Shown in pieces: positions 19,130-30,180 of a stretch of 64,000 nucleotides of DNA (positions are counted from its first letter, which is position 1; every line of letters begins with the position of its first letter). Origin of the DNA: Miscanthus floridulus (Eukaryota > Streptophyta > Magnoliopsida > Poales > Poaceae); NCBI RefSeq assembly GCF_019320115.1, contig NC_089593.1, positions 35,473,835-35,537,834 of the forward strand. The letters are read 5' to 3'. The notes beneath the pieces are model-generated. The model was not told where the DNA came from and made no database searches. It saw only the letters and a list, made by a program, of their open reading frames with translations. The position numbers were made by a program, and so were the translations under genes.

Positions 19130-19935
19130 TGCAGGTTACATTGGCCCCATCACAAATGTTAGACCTGAACCCCACATGGACATGTCTAGTAAGAGTTCCC
19201 TATCACTCATGCCACCAAGGTTACATTTGTCCTACAGTGTTATGGGCACCAGCATTTGCCCTCGGACACGAATCCTGACAGAAACATACAAAAACTGCTA
19301 TGATCCAAGAGGATACTCATGTCAGCTACAGTATGAACGTGGCAGCCTCTACGCCATCTGCTCCCCGTGGGGTCATGGCTCAGCATCCTGGCATGCCGCG
19401 CTGCCCGCCAAAGTGGGATGGGACAAGACCACTTGCTGAACGAAGCCAGAGCACAGCCCTATCAGGATCAACAAATGTGTTATCCCTAGCACCGTCTGCC
19501 ATTTTAGTAGGGCAGGCTCAATGGAAAAGGAAGACCTGACACCTTCAAAGGACCTTCTCTATCTCTAGTTTTTTCCACTTTCTCCCATCTATAATCCCTG
19601 CTCCCCCTTTATCTATAAAAGGGAGGGCAGGGCACCCACTAGGGGGACGAATCAATTCAACACACCACGCATCACATAACACACAACTGAGCAGCAACCG
19701 AGCTCTCAGCGCCCATTCTACCTTTCCATCAGAGACTTGGGACCCATCCCTCTCTTGACCGTTTGTACCCCCTACTACAAACCTTTTAGTGCTAACAACA
19801 CGAGCAGCAGCAAACTAGACGTAGGGACATTCTGCCCAAACTAGTATAAACCTTGTGTCTTTTAGCACACCATCCGGGCCTAACGTGCAACAAATACAAA
19901 TTTACTAGTTGGTGTTTACTCAAAACACTGAAAAA
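19130..19935 (+). repeat. Probable 3' LTR of Tat element M0
   Basis: The TATCTATAAAA box at 19611-19620, the block GACGTAGGGACATTCTGCC and the AACTAGTATAAACC segment are shared with the LTRs of N1 (24221-24906) and S (57953-58790). The right end lies between 19931 and 19937, where LINE coding sequence resumes. The left end is not resolved and may be as far left as about 18780, where GGCAGGGG is followed by TGTGG. Short ORFs (19110-19439, 19300-19539) are not supported. Confidence 0.6.
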
Positions 19936-19937
19936 CA

Positions 19938-20420
19938 TCATCTATATCTACCTCCAAGACATCCCCTATCATCTCACCTGCCGCCTCATTCATCAATCCC
20001 AGAGGCATTTCATCACTCTTACCCAAATTGGGATTGAATTGAATTCAATCTCATCAATCGTCTTGGCACTATCAAAATATGCCATTATCACCAAGTCCTT
20101 CCCAAACATCCAAGGACCATCCTCCAGCACCCTTCTTTTGCCCAATCCTTGAAGAAAGGTGAACAAGAACTAGTTTTCCCCAAATCCTTGCACTCCACAC
20201 CTAAGAGAGGACACCAGATTTGCCTAAGGGCTTGCTCCAGAGATTCATCCTAAATTGGCTTATTTGACAGAACCTTCCCCACCACTTGTGGATCCCCCTT
20301 CTGCCTTATCCCCACCTCCACACCACCTAGCTTGACACTCTTCTTCTCCATCTCTAAAAGGTTCATCTTCTCCAAAACCTGATCACCTTATTTGCCCCCA
20401 CCCATTCCATGCAGACATCT
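19938..20420 (-). pseudogene. LINE (L1-type) ORF1 remnant, DUF4283-like domain
   Basis: The minus strand reads MNLLEMEKKSVKLGGVEVG, then QALRQIWCPLLGVECKDLGK, FLFTFLQGLGKRRVLEDGPW, MFGKDLVIMAYFDSAKTIDE and, after a frameshift, PLGLMNEAAGEMIGDVLEVD. This is the DUF4283-type nucleic-acid-binding domain of plant L1 LINE ORF1 proteins and related zinc-knuckle proteins. It has stops and at least one frameshift. It ends abruptly at the M0 LTR, so M0 or its LTR most likely inserted into this LINE. ORF2 is not visible. Confidence 0.75.
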
Positions 20421-21060
20421 CACAACCCCACCCCTTGAAACCCTAAATCGACATGAACTCAGAAGACCAACTTACACTCGGTTAGCAGATCTTGGCTAGG
20501 CTCTTGGTGGAGAGTTTGGCGTGGATGCAATTGTGGGATTAGGATATGGACTCAAGTCAAATCCCAATGGGGAGATCTAACCAGGAACAAGGAGGAGAAG
20601 AAACCCTATTCGACACTTGGTACCCCTCTCGAGTTGCCCCTAGGCACCAAGGACTGGTCCACCGCTTGTCTTAGATACTTTAGGGAGAATGATTCACCTA
20701 CCCTTTGAAGTTTAACAGTAAATTCTCCCATAGCTTTCTTCAAACAGTGAATCTCATTTGACAATTCTTGTGCCTACATCTTCGTAGCATCTAACTCTTG
20801 TCGCTGACCATCAAGTTGTTGTCAAAGCTCTTCCTTTTCTCCTACAAAATAGGTAGCATTTAATATATTTAATTAAGTTTGAGAAACTATTAAATTTAAT
20901 TAAGTTTTTGGTACAATGAATTCTAGAGTGTAACGTGATAGAAAAATCTAGATGGTTGCACACGGGTCATGATATTTGTGCAAATAGAATCAAGACTAAC
21001 ATGAACATGATATGTTGATACTTAAATGTTATTAAGTACGATGTAGTTATATGACACTTG
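20421..21060. other. Unassigned stretch between LINE remnant and solo LTR
   Basis: I see no convincing gene. A short minus-strand segment near 20740-20840 can be read as a coiled-coil-like peptide (QQLDGQRQELDATKM), but it is isolated and has stops. The right part is AT-rich, and its last bases may be the start of the N1 LTR. Confidence 0.5.
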
Positions 21061-21072
21061 TGTTGTCATCCA

Positions 21073-21077
21073 TATCA
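21073..21077. other. Target site duplication, left (TATCA)
   Basis: TATCA directly precedes the TG of the solo LTR and is repeated exactly at 24216-24220, the 5-bp duplication expected of a gypsy integrase. Confidence 0.9.
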
Positions 21078-24000
21078 TGTAACACCCTAAATTTTTCCCT
21101 TTTTGAAATAGATGAAAAAATGATTTAATCTTGCATTTCTGGTGTTCATGAAAAAATAGGAAACAATAATTTTTCATTAAATTAAAATTTATCATAGGGT
21201 TAGCTACATGGTTGAGCATTCATGCTACTACAAATTTACTTTGTGATGATTGAGTTCGAACAAGATTTCAAAAGAATTTAAATTGGATCTGAAATTGCAT
21301 TTGGAAAACATTAGAAATAAAAAAAAGCTTTCTTCCTCTCTTCTGGCCCACAGTGGCCCACCCGTTTCCTTCCTCCCATGCCCCCTCCTAGCTCGACCCA
21401 GCCGCATGCCCCCAGCCCAGTTGGCCCAGCAGCGCCGCGCCTTTCCCTTTCCCCCTTCTCTCTTTCGCTGACCGATGGGCCCCGTCTGTCAGAACCTTCT
21501 TCAACCCGTCGCCGCACTGGACTCCATGGAGGAGTCTGTGTCAATGCCAACCCAGCCTTTTTGGCTTGTCCTGCAAGCTCCCCTACCTCATAAGTAGACA
21601 CAGTACCCTGCGCCGCTTTCCCCGAACCCTAGAGCAAGTGCCACCCCTATTCGAGGCTTCAGCAGCCATAGCGCCACACGCCACACGCCACCAAAGATCC
21701 AGCGCCATGGGACTTGCTGCTCTATCGTCACTCCACCTCTGAGATTGCCTTGCCAAGCTTCTACGTGAGGTAAGAAAGCCTCTGGTACCCACCTTTTCTT
21801 CTCTCTCGCTCTCTTTTCTTCTAGTGTTGCTACCGTAGGTATGCCGATGAGCCTAAGCCGCTCCTCTGAGTGCCGCTTCATCACGAAGCCACCACGGTCC
21901 CCTCTGACCCCTCCATCGCGCTCGCCTTCTTCTCTTGTTTCTTGAGTTTTTCCCAAGCCAAATGGTGGTCAAAATGCTTAGAACGAGGAGCGTCGGTGAG
22001 CTCCTCTGCTCTTTGGACATGGCATCGCTGTCCAGGTACTGTACCAGTGACCCCATCCCTCCCAATCATTTTGAGCCATCCGATCTAAGATCTATGGCCT
22101 AGATTAGAAGATACCCCTTTGCAGGCAATTTTGCTAAAGAGTCCTCCAAGTTTTTATGTATATAACCCACTGTCCCTGTAGTTTTTCTAAAGAGCCCCTG
22201 TGTTTTGCTGATTTAGAACCCACGGTCCCTAATCTCGATTTAAAAATCTATTTGTATTTATTTTAATTCAAAAATCAAGTTCCATCTATTTACAAAATTG
22301 CCACTATTTTCTTTAGGCCATAACTTCTGTGTTTTAACTCCGAATTGACCCATTCAAGTCATGTTAGATTCATGATGATGAGATCTACGCGTTAGTAATA
22401 ATGTTTATCATGTTACCAGCTCTAGAATTTCATGGTTTAAATCCTAACTTGAATAATGATTATGCAATTGTTTTTTTCTAATTAAAAGTAACTTAGGCTT
22501 TTCACCTTGGTCAATTATATGATTAGTTTTACCTTGTTTTTCCAAATCAAGTATAATTTGACTTAACTCAATTTAGGTATTTCTCAGAAGTATCTTATAC
22601 ATGTTTTAAATAGCTAAAATAAATAATGCCTATAGTTTCTTTTCGAAGCAAATCTATCGGTAGATGTATCTTTTTCACCATAGATCTGATTAGAGTGCTT
22701 TTTCGTGTCTGTGTGTTTGTAGCGAGATGTAGATTCATTTTACAAATTTTTTATCTTGATTTTATGTTTGGTGTACTATTCTAATTTAGATCTATTGTTT
22801 GCTTCATGAATGATTGCATGGATGCTTGTGTGGTGCTCTATGATTATGTCCAGACAGTGAGCTATATGTGGTGAATCAAGAAGCAGATCTTTGAAGATTT
22901 GGATTGGAAGAAGAATCTAAGTTTAAGGCAAGTATAGCATGGGATCTTCCTTGTTGTCCTATACACCTTTAATCAATTAATTCATACTGCACGTGTCTAC
23001 CTTGACTGCCACTAAGGATTTCCTAGTGCTTTGTTACCTTGTGCCTTGTTACCTATGGGGTATTGCATTAGGTAGTATGATGGTAGTGCTCAACTACAAC
23101 CATGATCTTGTAACTTGACTAATGGAATATGCAATAAACACTAAAAGATGCTTTTTAGCAACATGGAATCAGGGGGCTAGAGCATTGGGCTATTTTTATG
23201 GTGCTCTAGATTCCTCTCCCTAAGGACTTATCTATAAGCGAACATCCAGGACTTATAGTATAGCTATGAGGGCTACATGGCTCTAGCTTTAGCTCAGTAT
23301 GAGGACCTTTTCTAGCTTGTTAGAGGTTACCTTTATTGGTGTAAAAATGGCTTGACGAATCGGGTATAGGATAGCCTCTGTCCCCTTGTGTATTGGCTGC
23401 GTGTGATTGTGTCATCAGGAAGGGTGGTTCCTATATCTGTTTACCGAGTGAATCTAATAGCCCTAACTTGTTAGACAAACCTTTGAAAGGCTTTATAGTG
23501 AACCCTACCGACCTTTCTTGGAAGTGGGTCAAGAGATTAGCTACCTCGGGTGAAAGGGTAAATCACAGCTCACAGTGAAAGTATACAACCTCTGCAAAGT
23601 ATAAAACTGGTATATCAGCCAAGCTCACGGTCATGAGTGGCCTTGGAACAATTACGGAATAGATGATCACTAATGGTTAATGATGATGAACATAAATGAT
23701 ACTGATGATGAAGATGCTCATTAATGATTATTGTTTCTGCTATTCATTATTCATGTTTACGTGATCATGTGTTTATATGGGCTTGTGAATAAACTTGTTG
23801 CCACCCAATTGCTAAAAGATGACTCATTAAAAGCTAATCATAGTTAAACTAGTGTCAGCCTTTTGAGCCTTATGAACACCATGTTATATTTGTTGAGTAC
23901 AACATATACTTACGCTTGCTTTATTTTTCAAATATTTGGATAAAAATCCCGGATGGGTATCAAATTGCTAGAGTTTGGAGGAATTAGGCTTGTGATCAAC

Positions 24001-24215
24001 CAGTCAGTTGTCCCTATGGAATTGGAGTCTTCACCCAAAGATCAGAGTTGTCTTTCTGTTGTTTGCTATCTAAGGTTATATCCATTATACTAAGTACATT
24101 ATATATTGAGTATTGTCTTTTGATATTACCCTTATTTGTAGCTATATGTGAGATTTAACTTCCTAGGCTCACATATGATGTGTATCTGGTTTTGTTCTTA
24201 AACCCGGGTGCTACA
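21078..24215 (+). repeat. Solo LTR of a chromovirus, 3.14 kb
   Basis: It begins TGTAACACCCTAAATT and ends GGGTGCTACA, flanked by TATCA on both sides. It has the same plan as the T1 LTR: AT-rich start, GC-rich block at about 21340-21950, then a long AT-rich leader. A degenerate GAGTA...TACTT hairpin lies near 23904, preceded by TTGTT. No internal region or primer site is present, so it is a solo LTR left by LTR-LTR recombination. ORFs around 21311-22088 arise from the GC-rich block and are not supported as genes. Confidence 0.93.
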
Positions 24216-24220
24216 TATCA
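24216..24220. other. Target site duplication, right (TATCA)
   Basis: Exact copy of 21073-21077, immediately after the solo LTR end. Confidence 0.9.
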
Positions 24221-24906
24221 CTTGGTCGTTAGTGTAGACCAGTTATAACAGACAATGAGAGCATACATATGTGCAGCATAGTGCATACACCCATGTAGAC
24301 TAACACAACTACTTGCATGCCTCTGGATATCAATAGTATGGTAGGCACCGACGTCTGCCATACCTGAAGAAGACAACACAACCTCCCACGTGCATCAGAC
24401 ATTCAATAGTATTATGGGCGCCTACCATCATCATATACCCACTAGCGTGGACAACAAGACTTAGTAGCATACATACTCTCTCCCTCTCACTTGTAAGGCC
24501 ATCCCCTTCATCTATAAAAGGGGATGCGCTCTCTCCCAACATATAAGTTCATTCAGATCGATCAAGTTCACTAGTACACAACAATAGAACCACCAGATTC
24601 AAACCTTGAGCACACGCTCGAACACATAGCACATAATGGAGCTCCCATCACTCTCGGTCCCTCTAACCAGAGTCTGACCAGACCTCTTGTACCCCCCCCC
24701 CTATCTTTCTTCTTCTCATTTCTAACCCCACTACAAACTTCAAGCACCTAGGCTCAGGAATAAAGTCACTGACCGACTCAAACTAGATGTAGGGCATGTT
24801 GCCTAAACTAGTATAAACCCTATGTCATTGAGTGCTAGGCCACCTCTGATCACAACATATGGTAAAACTATAAATATTTACGTGTTGGTCACTTTCTGCA
24901 CCGACA
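24221..24906 (+). repeat. 5' LTR of Tat element N1 (interrupted on the left by the solo LTR)
   Basis: The end GCACCGACA is followed by a primer-site-like sequence at 24908. Internal blocks (GATGTAGGGCATGTTGCC, AGTGCTAGGCCACCTC) match the S LTR at 57953-58790 in reverse orientation. The solo LTR at 21078 interrupts it. The original start may be TGTTGTC at 21061, giving a length near 700 bp, but that is a guess. The TATA box at 24513-24519 lies in the loop of an 8-bp inverted repeat. Confidence 0.78.
24501..24525 (+). promoter_or_regulatory. N1 LTR promoter: TATA box inside an inverted repeat
   Basis: ATCCCCTT and AAGGGGAT form a perfect 8-bp inverted repeat with CATCTATAA between them, so the TATA box overlaps the loop and right arm. 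The same structure is kept in the S LTR at 58287-58311. Confidence 0.6.
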
Positions 24907-24907
24907 G

Positions 24908-24926
24908 TTGGCGTCGTCCGTGGGGA
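24908..24926 (+). other. Primer-binding-site-like sequence of N1
   Basis: TTGGCGTCGTCCGTGGGGA follows the LTR end by one base. Tat elements use TGGCGC-type primer sites rather than the tRNA-Met site. I do not assign the tRNA. Confidence 0.65.
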
Positions 24927-24959
24927 AGATGTTGTACATTCAACACTTTTGGTCATCGG

Positions 24960-27270
24960 ATGGCCCATTTTTCCGCCACCTTTGCCATGGCGGGCTCAAG
25001 TGGTACGACTCGCTTTGGCTCACTAGAGTTTCCTACACTCCCACCTATTGGGATGTGGATTCCACCTGTCTTTGAGCCATCCTAGACCTTCCTCTTTGGA
25101 AGCCTAGACTTCATCATCGACCGGCTCAGCGTACTACACCTCCTCGAGGAGGCACTTGTTTCGGCGCCCATCGGAGGGGCACCCTCCATTAGCTCCGGGA
25201 TGCATGATGACTTCAACGATGAGGCATCTACACTTCATTCTTAGCAAACTCTCTGCTCAAACCCCACTACTCTCTATTTACTATCTCCCACTGATTATCC
25301 AAAGGGATCGTATTTTCCACAACGCAAACATCGTATGACAGTTCCTCTATGACCTCACGTCTCCTATGGACGCGTGCGCTCGGGGGCTCTAAAGGACGCT
25401 GGCGCCACCCCCTCTCACATCTAAATTTGTGGGAATGGAGAGCTATGCTCCCACCACTCTCAATGAACTCCTGGATGATGAGGTTGAGAGCGATGGCTCT
25501 AGCATCGGTGATGTGGTGCCTAGCCACCATCTGTCCTAGGAGTGCACTATGGCGGATGCCTTAGGGCAGCCACCGGTGGTTGTAGAGTCTGTGTAGACTC
25601 ACAACCCTATGGACCCATGTGCGGGGGCCCTCGCGCTTGCACAAGAGCATGCCAAGGAACTACGATGATGGCAGCAAAACCAGCCGCCGCCTGCGATGGC
25701 ATGCTTGATGCAGCACGTTGCGCCCCATGCGCATGACCCAGCTAGCGGGGCCTAGGGTTGCACCCGCTAGGTCCAATGTGACATCATGAATGAGGGGAAT
25801 GACCCCCCACAGTTTGCTCGGCAAGCCAGAACATCGCTGCTGCGGCAATGCTTCTGCGTGGCGTTCTCGAGCCCATCGACCCCTAGGAACGGGCAGTCTA
25901 CTAGAACCTCCGAGCACTGGTAGAAGCCGTTGCCGTTCAATAGGCAGAAACCTCTACATTGCGACTCCGACAGGCACCCTCTCTCCCCACTGGGGGAGTG
26001 GGGATGCACCAGATGGATTGCTCCATCCGCTCACCCCTACAGCCGCCAAGCGTGGCTCGGGAGGTAGCGGCTGCATCATGGTCCATCCTAGCGCCTGCTC
26101 CACACCAACCGCTGGTATGTGAATGGCCTGGTTTGCACCAAGATGCTCATAGCGTCATTAGCAACTGGCATCAGGCCTAGCATGATGATGACGTCCATCG
26201 AGCAGCGATGAGGGTAGGCAACATGGGTCCTGGCCAAACCATTGAGGGGAGCGACAAAACGTGCCTCAGGCATGGTCGCCGCCTAGGAGACTGAAGTCCT
26301 AGCCCTGAGGGCCTAGGACCATGGTCCTTTGGCTGGCGTATCCAAAGAGCACCGTTCCCATAGTGCATTCGACCGCCCACCAACATCGCCAAGTACATCT
26401 AAGAGACGAACCCTGGTATTTGGCTTGAAGATTTCTAGCTCGCCTACCGAGCCGGAGGGGTGGATGATGACCTTTTCATCATTCAATATCTCCCCATCTA
26501 CATGGGGGACATGTTTAGGCATGGCTCGAATTCCTCATGCATGACAGCATTCATGACTAGGCAGACCTCAAGAGGGTCTTTGTTGGAAATTTCTAGGGGA
26601 TGTATGTCCACCCTGGTAACTCTTGGGACCTCAAGAGCTGCCAGTAGGAGCACAGCGAGTCCCTATGGGATTACATCTACATGTTCTCCCAATGATGCAA
26701 CTCACTCCCTGATATCGTCGACGCGGACATCATCAGTGCATTCCTCTCCAAGATGACCTGCGAGTCCCTGATCTACAAGCTTGGTAGCCTGAAGCCCCGT
26801 ACCACCCTCGACCTTCTCGACATTGCCACAAACCATGCCTCCAGTGAAAGAGGCAGTTAGAGCAGTCTTCAACGGAGGCTGGGACAAAGGCAAGGCCAAG
26901 CGCACGGACCAAGACGAGGGCCCCTCTACATAGAGGGGCAAGAAGAACAAAAAGGATCGATGTTGATAGGACAACACCACGTTGGTCGCCATGGCTGATC
27001 GCACGAGCAAGCAGCCCCAGCAGGGCCTGCCTGACCACTTCAACAAGCTCATGGATAGCCCATGCACCAACCATGCCTACCCTATCAAACACCTCTACAA
27101 GGACTGCGAGCTCCTCAAATATTTCCTTCGATAGGCTGGCGGGCTAGAAGGAGACGGCAAAGAGGCGGCAGCCAAGAAAGAAGGCGTAGCGGGCAAGGAC
27201 GGAGATGGCTTCCCCGACCCTAAGGAATGCACCATGATCTTTGGTAGATCTGATGCCAAATGGTCCAAAT
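24960..27270 (+). pseudogene. N1 gag, heavily decayed
   Basis: Only patches are readable. A possible start at 24960 reads MAHFSATFAM. The capsid core appears at about 26440-26880 in shifting frames (AGGVDDDLFIIQYLPIYMGD, then ADIISAFLSKMTCESLIYKL and LDLLDIATNHAS), which matches Tat-type gag proteins. Stops and frameshifts are too many for function. The other ORFs listed in this region on both strands are by-products. Confidence 0.7.
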
Positions 27271-27339
27271 GCTAGCACAAGGTGTGCTATAGGGAGGCAT
27301 GCGCCGCCGAGACAGTTGTCCCCTCCTTCCTTAGTTGGT

Positions 27340-29541
27340 CGGAATCTCTAATCACCTTCGATCAGAGGGACCATCCCTCCCACATCGTGAGATCAGGACG
27401 CTACCCACTCATCGTCGACCCCATCGTCTGTAAGAAGCGCCTCACCAAGGTGCTGATGGACGGAGGCAGCGGCCTCAATATCCTCTACATCGACACCCTC
27501 AATGCCATGCTCATCCCCCGATCGGAACTCTGCCTAGCGGGCTCTCCCTTCCACTGGGGTGATCCTGAGAGCATAGGCATACCCACTCGGGCAGATCGAC
27601 CTGCCTATCACATTTGGCAACTAAGCCAACTTCTGCTCAGAGGTCCTCACCTTCAAAGTGGTGGACTTCACAGGGTCCTACCACGCCATCTTGGGGCGGC
27701 TGTGCTACGACCAAATTCATGGCAATCCCCAACTACACCTACCTCAAGCTAAAGATGCTAGGACCGAATGGTGTCATCACCGTGAGCAGTGCCTTCTTGC
27801 ACGCCTTCATGTGTGATCGCGAGCATTTCGAGTACGCCACCGCAGTCGTCAACTCGTCCGTGCTCCCGCGGCTCAGGGAGTCATCGACCCCAGCAGTCCT
27901 AGACTACAACAAACCAACCTCCTCAATGGCCTTCTGCCCACTTAAGGAAACCAAGGTAGTGGGAATCAACCCCACCAACCCAACCAAGACGGTGCGGATC
28001 AGGGACCCTAGCTCCTAGCCAAATAGGAATGCGAGCTTGTCAACTTCCTGCACGCCAATCATGATGTCTTCGCATGGAAGACATCTGACATGCTAGGCAT
28101 ACCATGGGATATCGCTGAGCATGCACTATGCCTCATTCTGGGCTCAAAGCCTGCTAAGCAATGCCTATGTCGCTTCAACGATGATAGGCATAGGGCCATA
28201 GGCAAAGAGATCGCTAAACTCCTGGCTAGTCGGATTCATCAGAGAGGTATTCCACTTCGACTGGCTTGCTAATCCTGTTCTTGTTAAAAAGAAGACCTGA
28301 GAAATGGAGAATGTGCGTTGATTATACTGGCCTTAACAAGGCATGTCCAAAGGATCATTTTCCTTTACCGCGCATAGACCAAATAGTCGACTCCACCATC
28401 GGGTTACGAGATCCTCTCCTTTCTAGGATGCCTACTTGGGCTATCACCAGATCAAGATGAAAGAGTCCGATGAGCTCACAACCTCATTCATCACCCTGTA
28501 TGGTTCGTACTGCTACATAACCATGCCTTTCGGCCTGTGCTGGCGCCACCTACCAAAGGTGCAAGTAGTAATGCTTTGCCGACCAAATCGACCCGCTCGA
28601 TCAGCCTGATCGAGCCGAATGGCCAACACCAATGATCGTCATCTATGTTGATGACATAGTGGTCAAAACGGCTCAAGCTTGCGACCTGATCGCAAACTTG
28701 GCCACAACGTTTGTGAACCTTCGAAGGTTCAACATCAGATTGAATCCCAAGAAATGTGTTTTCAGGGTTCCAAAGGGGAAGCTGCTAGGATACATCATGT
28801 TTGAGCGCTGGCATCGAGGCCAACCATGAAAAGATCACGACCATCTCCAACATGGGCCCTATACACAACGTCAAGGGCATGCAAAGGCTCACCGGCTGTC
28901 TGGCTGCCCTAAGCCGATTCATCTCCTGGCTCGATGAACGGGGGATGCCACTCTACAAGCTCCTCAAAAAGATGGACGCCTTCATCTAGACTAAGGAAGC
29001 TCAGCAAGCTCTAGAGAGCCTCAAAGCATCCCTGACATTGGCCCCAACCCTCATGTTGCTCCCGAACGGGGAGAACCCCTCCTCCTCTACATCATGGGCA
29101 GCAACCATGTGGTAAGTGTCGCCCTAGTCATCGAAAGGGAGGAGCCAGGACACCACCTTAAGGTCTAGAGGCCCATATACTTCATTAGGGAGGTACTCAC
29201 CAACCCCAAGGTTTGGTACCCCCAGGTGCAGAAACTCCTATACGCTGTACTGATGGTGACCCGAAAGCTCCTGCACTACTTCACTGACCACGAAGTCACG
29301 GTCGTAACTTCATACCCGCTCAGGGACATCATCCTCAACCGCAACACCATAGGATGGATCTCCAAGTGGGCACTCAAACTCATGGGCCACGGCATCAGGT
29401 ATATCCCCCATACCACTATTAAATCTTAGGCTCTCATGGATTTTGTTGCCGAATGGATAGAGGTGCAGCTACCGACCCTAGACATCACCCATGAGTACTG
29501 GACAATGTACTTTGATAGGTCTATAATGGCGCCATGTGGGG
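27340..29541 (+). pseudogene. pol: N1 pol: protease, reverse transcriptase, RNase H, start of archaeal RNase H
   Basis: Protease: KVLMDGGSGLNILYID at about 27450. The linker NYTYLKLKMLGPNGVITVSS follows. Reverse transcriptase runs from about 28040: WRMCVDYTGLNKACPKDHFP, LGYHQIKMKE, and the catalytic VIYVDDIVVKT at about 28640, which is intact. Then RNLTGCLAALSRFISWL-type and RNase H segments run to 29430 (QKLLYAVLMVTRKLLHYF, ISKWALKLMGHGI). The archaeal-type RNase H starts at about 29500 (YWTMYFD) and is cut at 29541 by element N2. Several frameshifts occur. Stops such as TAG at about 28987 replace Trp in a CTGG context. Confidence 0.85.
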
Positions 29542-30006
29542 TGTATGACCCCAGATATCCATGGTAGGCCACATGGGCTATGCCCCTAGGGGTGGCCTAG
29601 CCCACAAGGCAAACCTTGCGGGGCACGACTCTGCTCGGTGCCTCCCGCAAGACATCGGGAAGATATCCTGAAGATACTACGAGATCTGTTAGGATATGTA
29701 TGATCTCAAGATTCCTGTAATCAGTTATTACTTTCTGGTTATCTCTTAGATCTAACCGACTTGTAACCCTGCTCCCCGGACTATACAAGGCGGGCAGGGA
29801 TCCCCCTCCAAACTCACGTAATATCATATGATAGCTAATACAAACCAACAGACCATAGGAGTAGGGTATTATGTCATACTGATAGCCTGAACCTGTCTAA
29901 CTCGTGTGCCTCTATTGCCTTCTTGTTCTTGATCTCACGCTTCTCTACCAATCAATCTACCTTCATGGGATACCCTCGGAGGACTACCGATGATATTCTG
30001 TCGACA
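29542..30006 (+). repeat. 5' LTR of Tat element N2
   Basis: The LTR begins TGTATGACCCCAGA, interrupting the N1 coding frame, and ends ATTCTGTCGACA before a Tat primer site. It is 465 bp, with TATACAAGG at about 29782 as the likely TATA element. The five bases before it (TGGGG) are the expected target duplication; the partner copy is outside the window. Confidence 0.85.
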
Positions 30007-30007
30007 G

Positions 30008-30026
30008 TTGGTGCGCCAGGTAGGGG
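30008..30026 (+). other. Primer binding site of N2
   Basis: TTGGTGCGCCAGGTAGGGG follows the LTR by one base. The TGGYGCGCCAGGTAGGGG word is characteristic of grass Tat elements and supports the LTR boundary. Confidence 0.8.
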
Positions 30027-30180
30027 TGTGCATGCTATTTCCTTGTCGAACGAGACGGCTTTTTCCATAGGCTCTTCGTCCCTCCCACAGCCAGCTAGAT
30101 CTTCACGATCGGATCCATCTCGTGGGTCATCAACACTGACAGAGTAGGAGAGCTCCTCGAGCCAAAGCAGATCCGATCTA

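Noticed and set aside
24690..24709. C-rich run near 24700 as a regulatory site
   Set aside because: It is a homopolymer of the kind often found in Tat LTR leaders. I see no supporting context.
25267..27092. Minus-strand ORFs in N1 gag
   Set aside because: They are mirror frames of decayed gag sequence with no domain and no start context.
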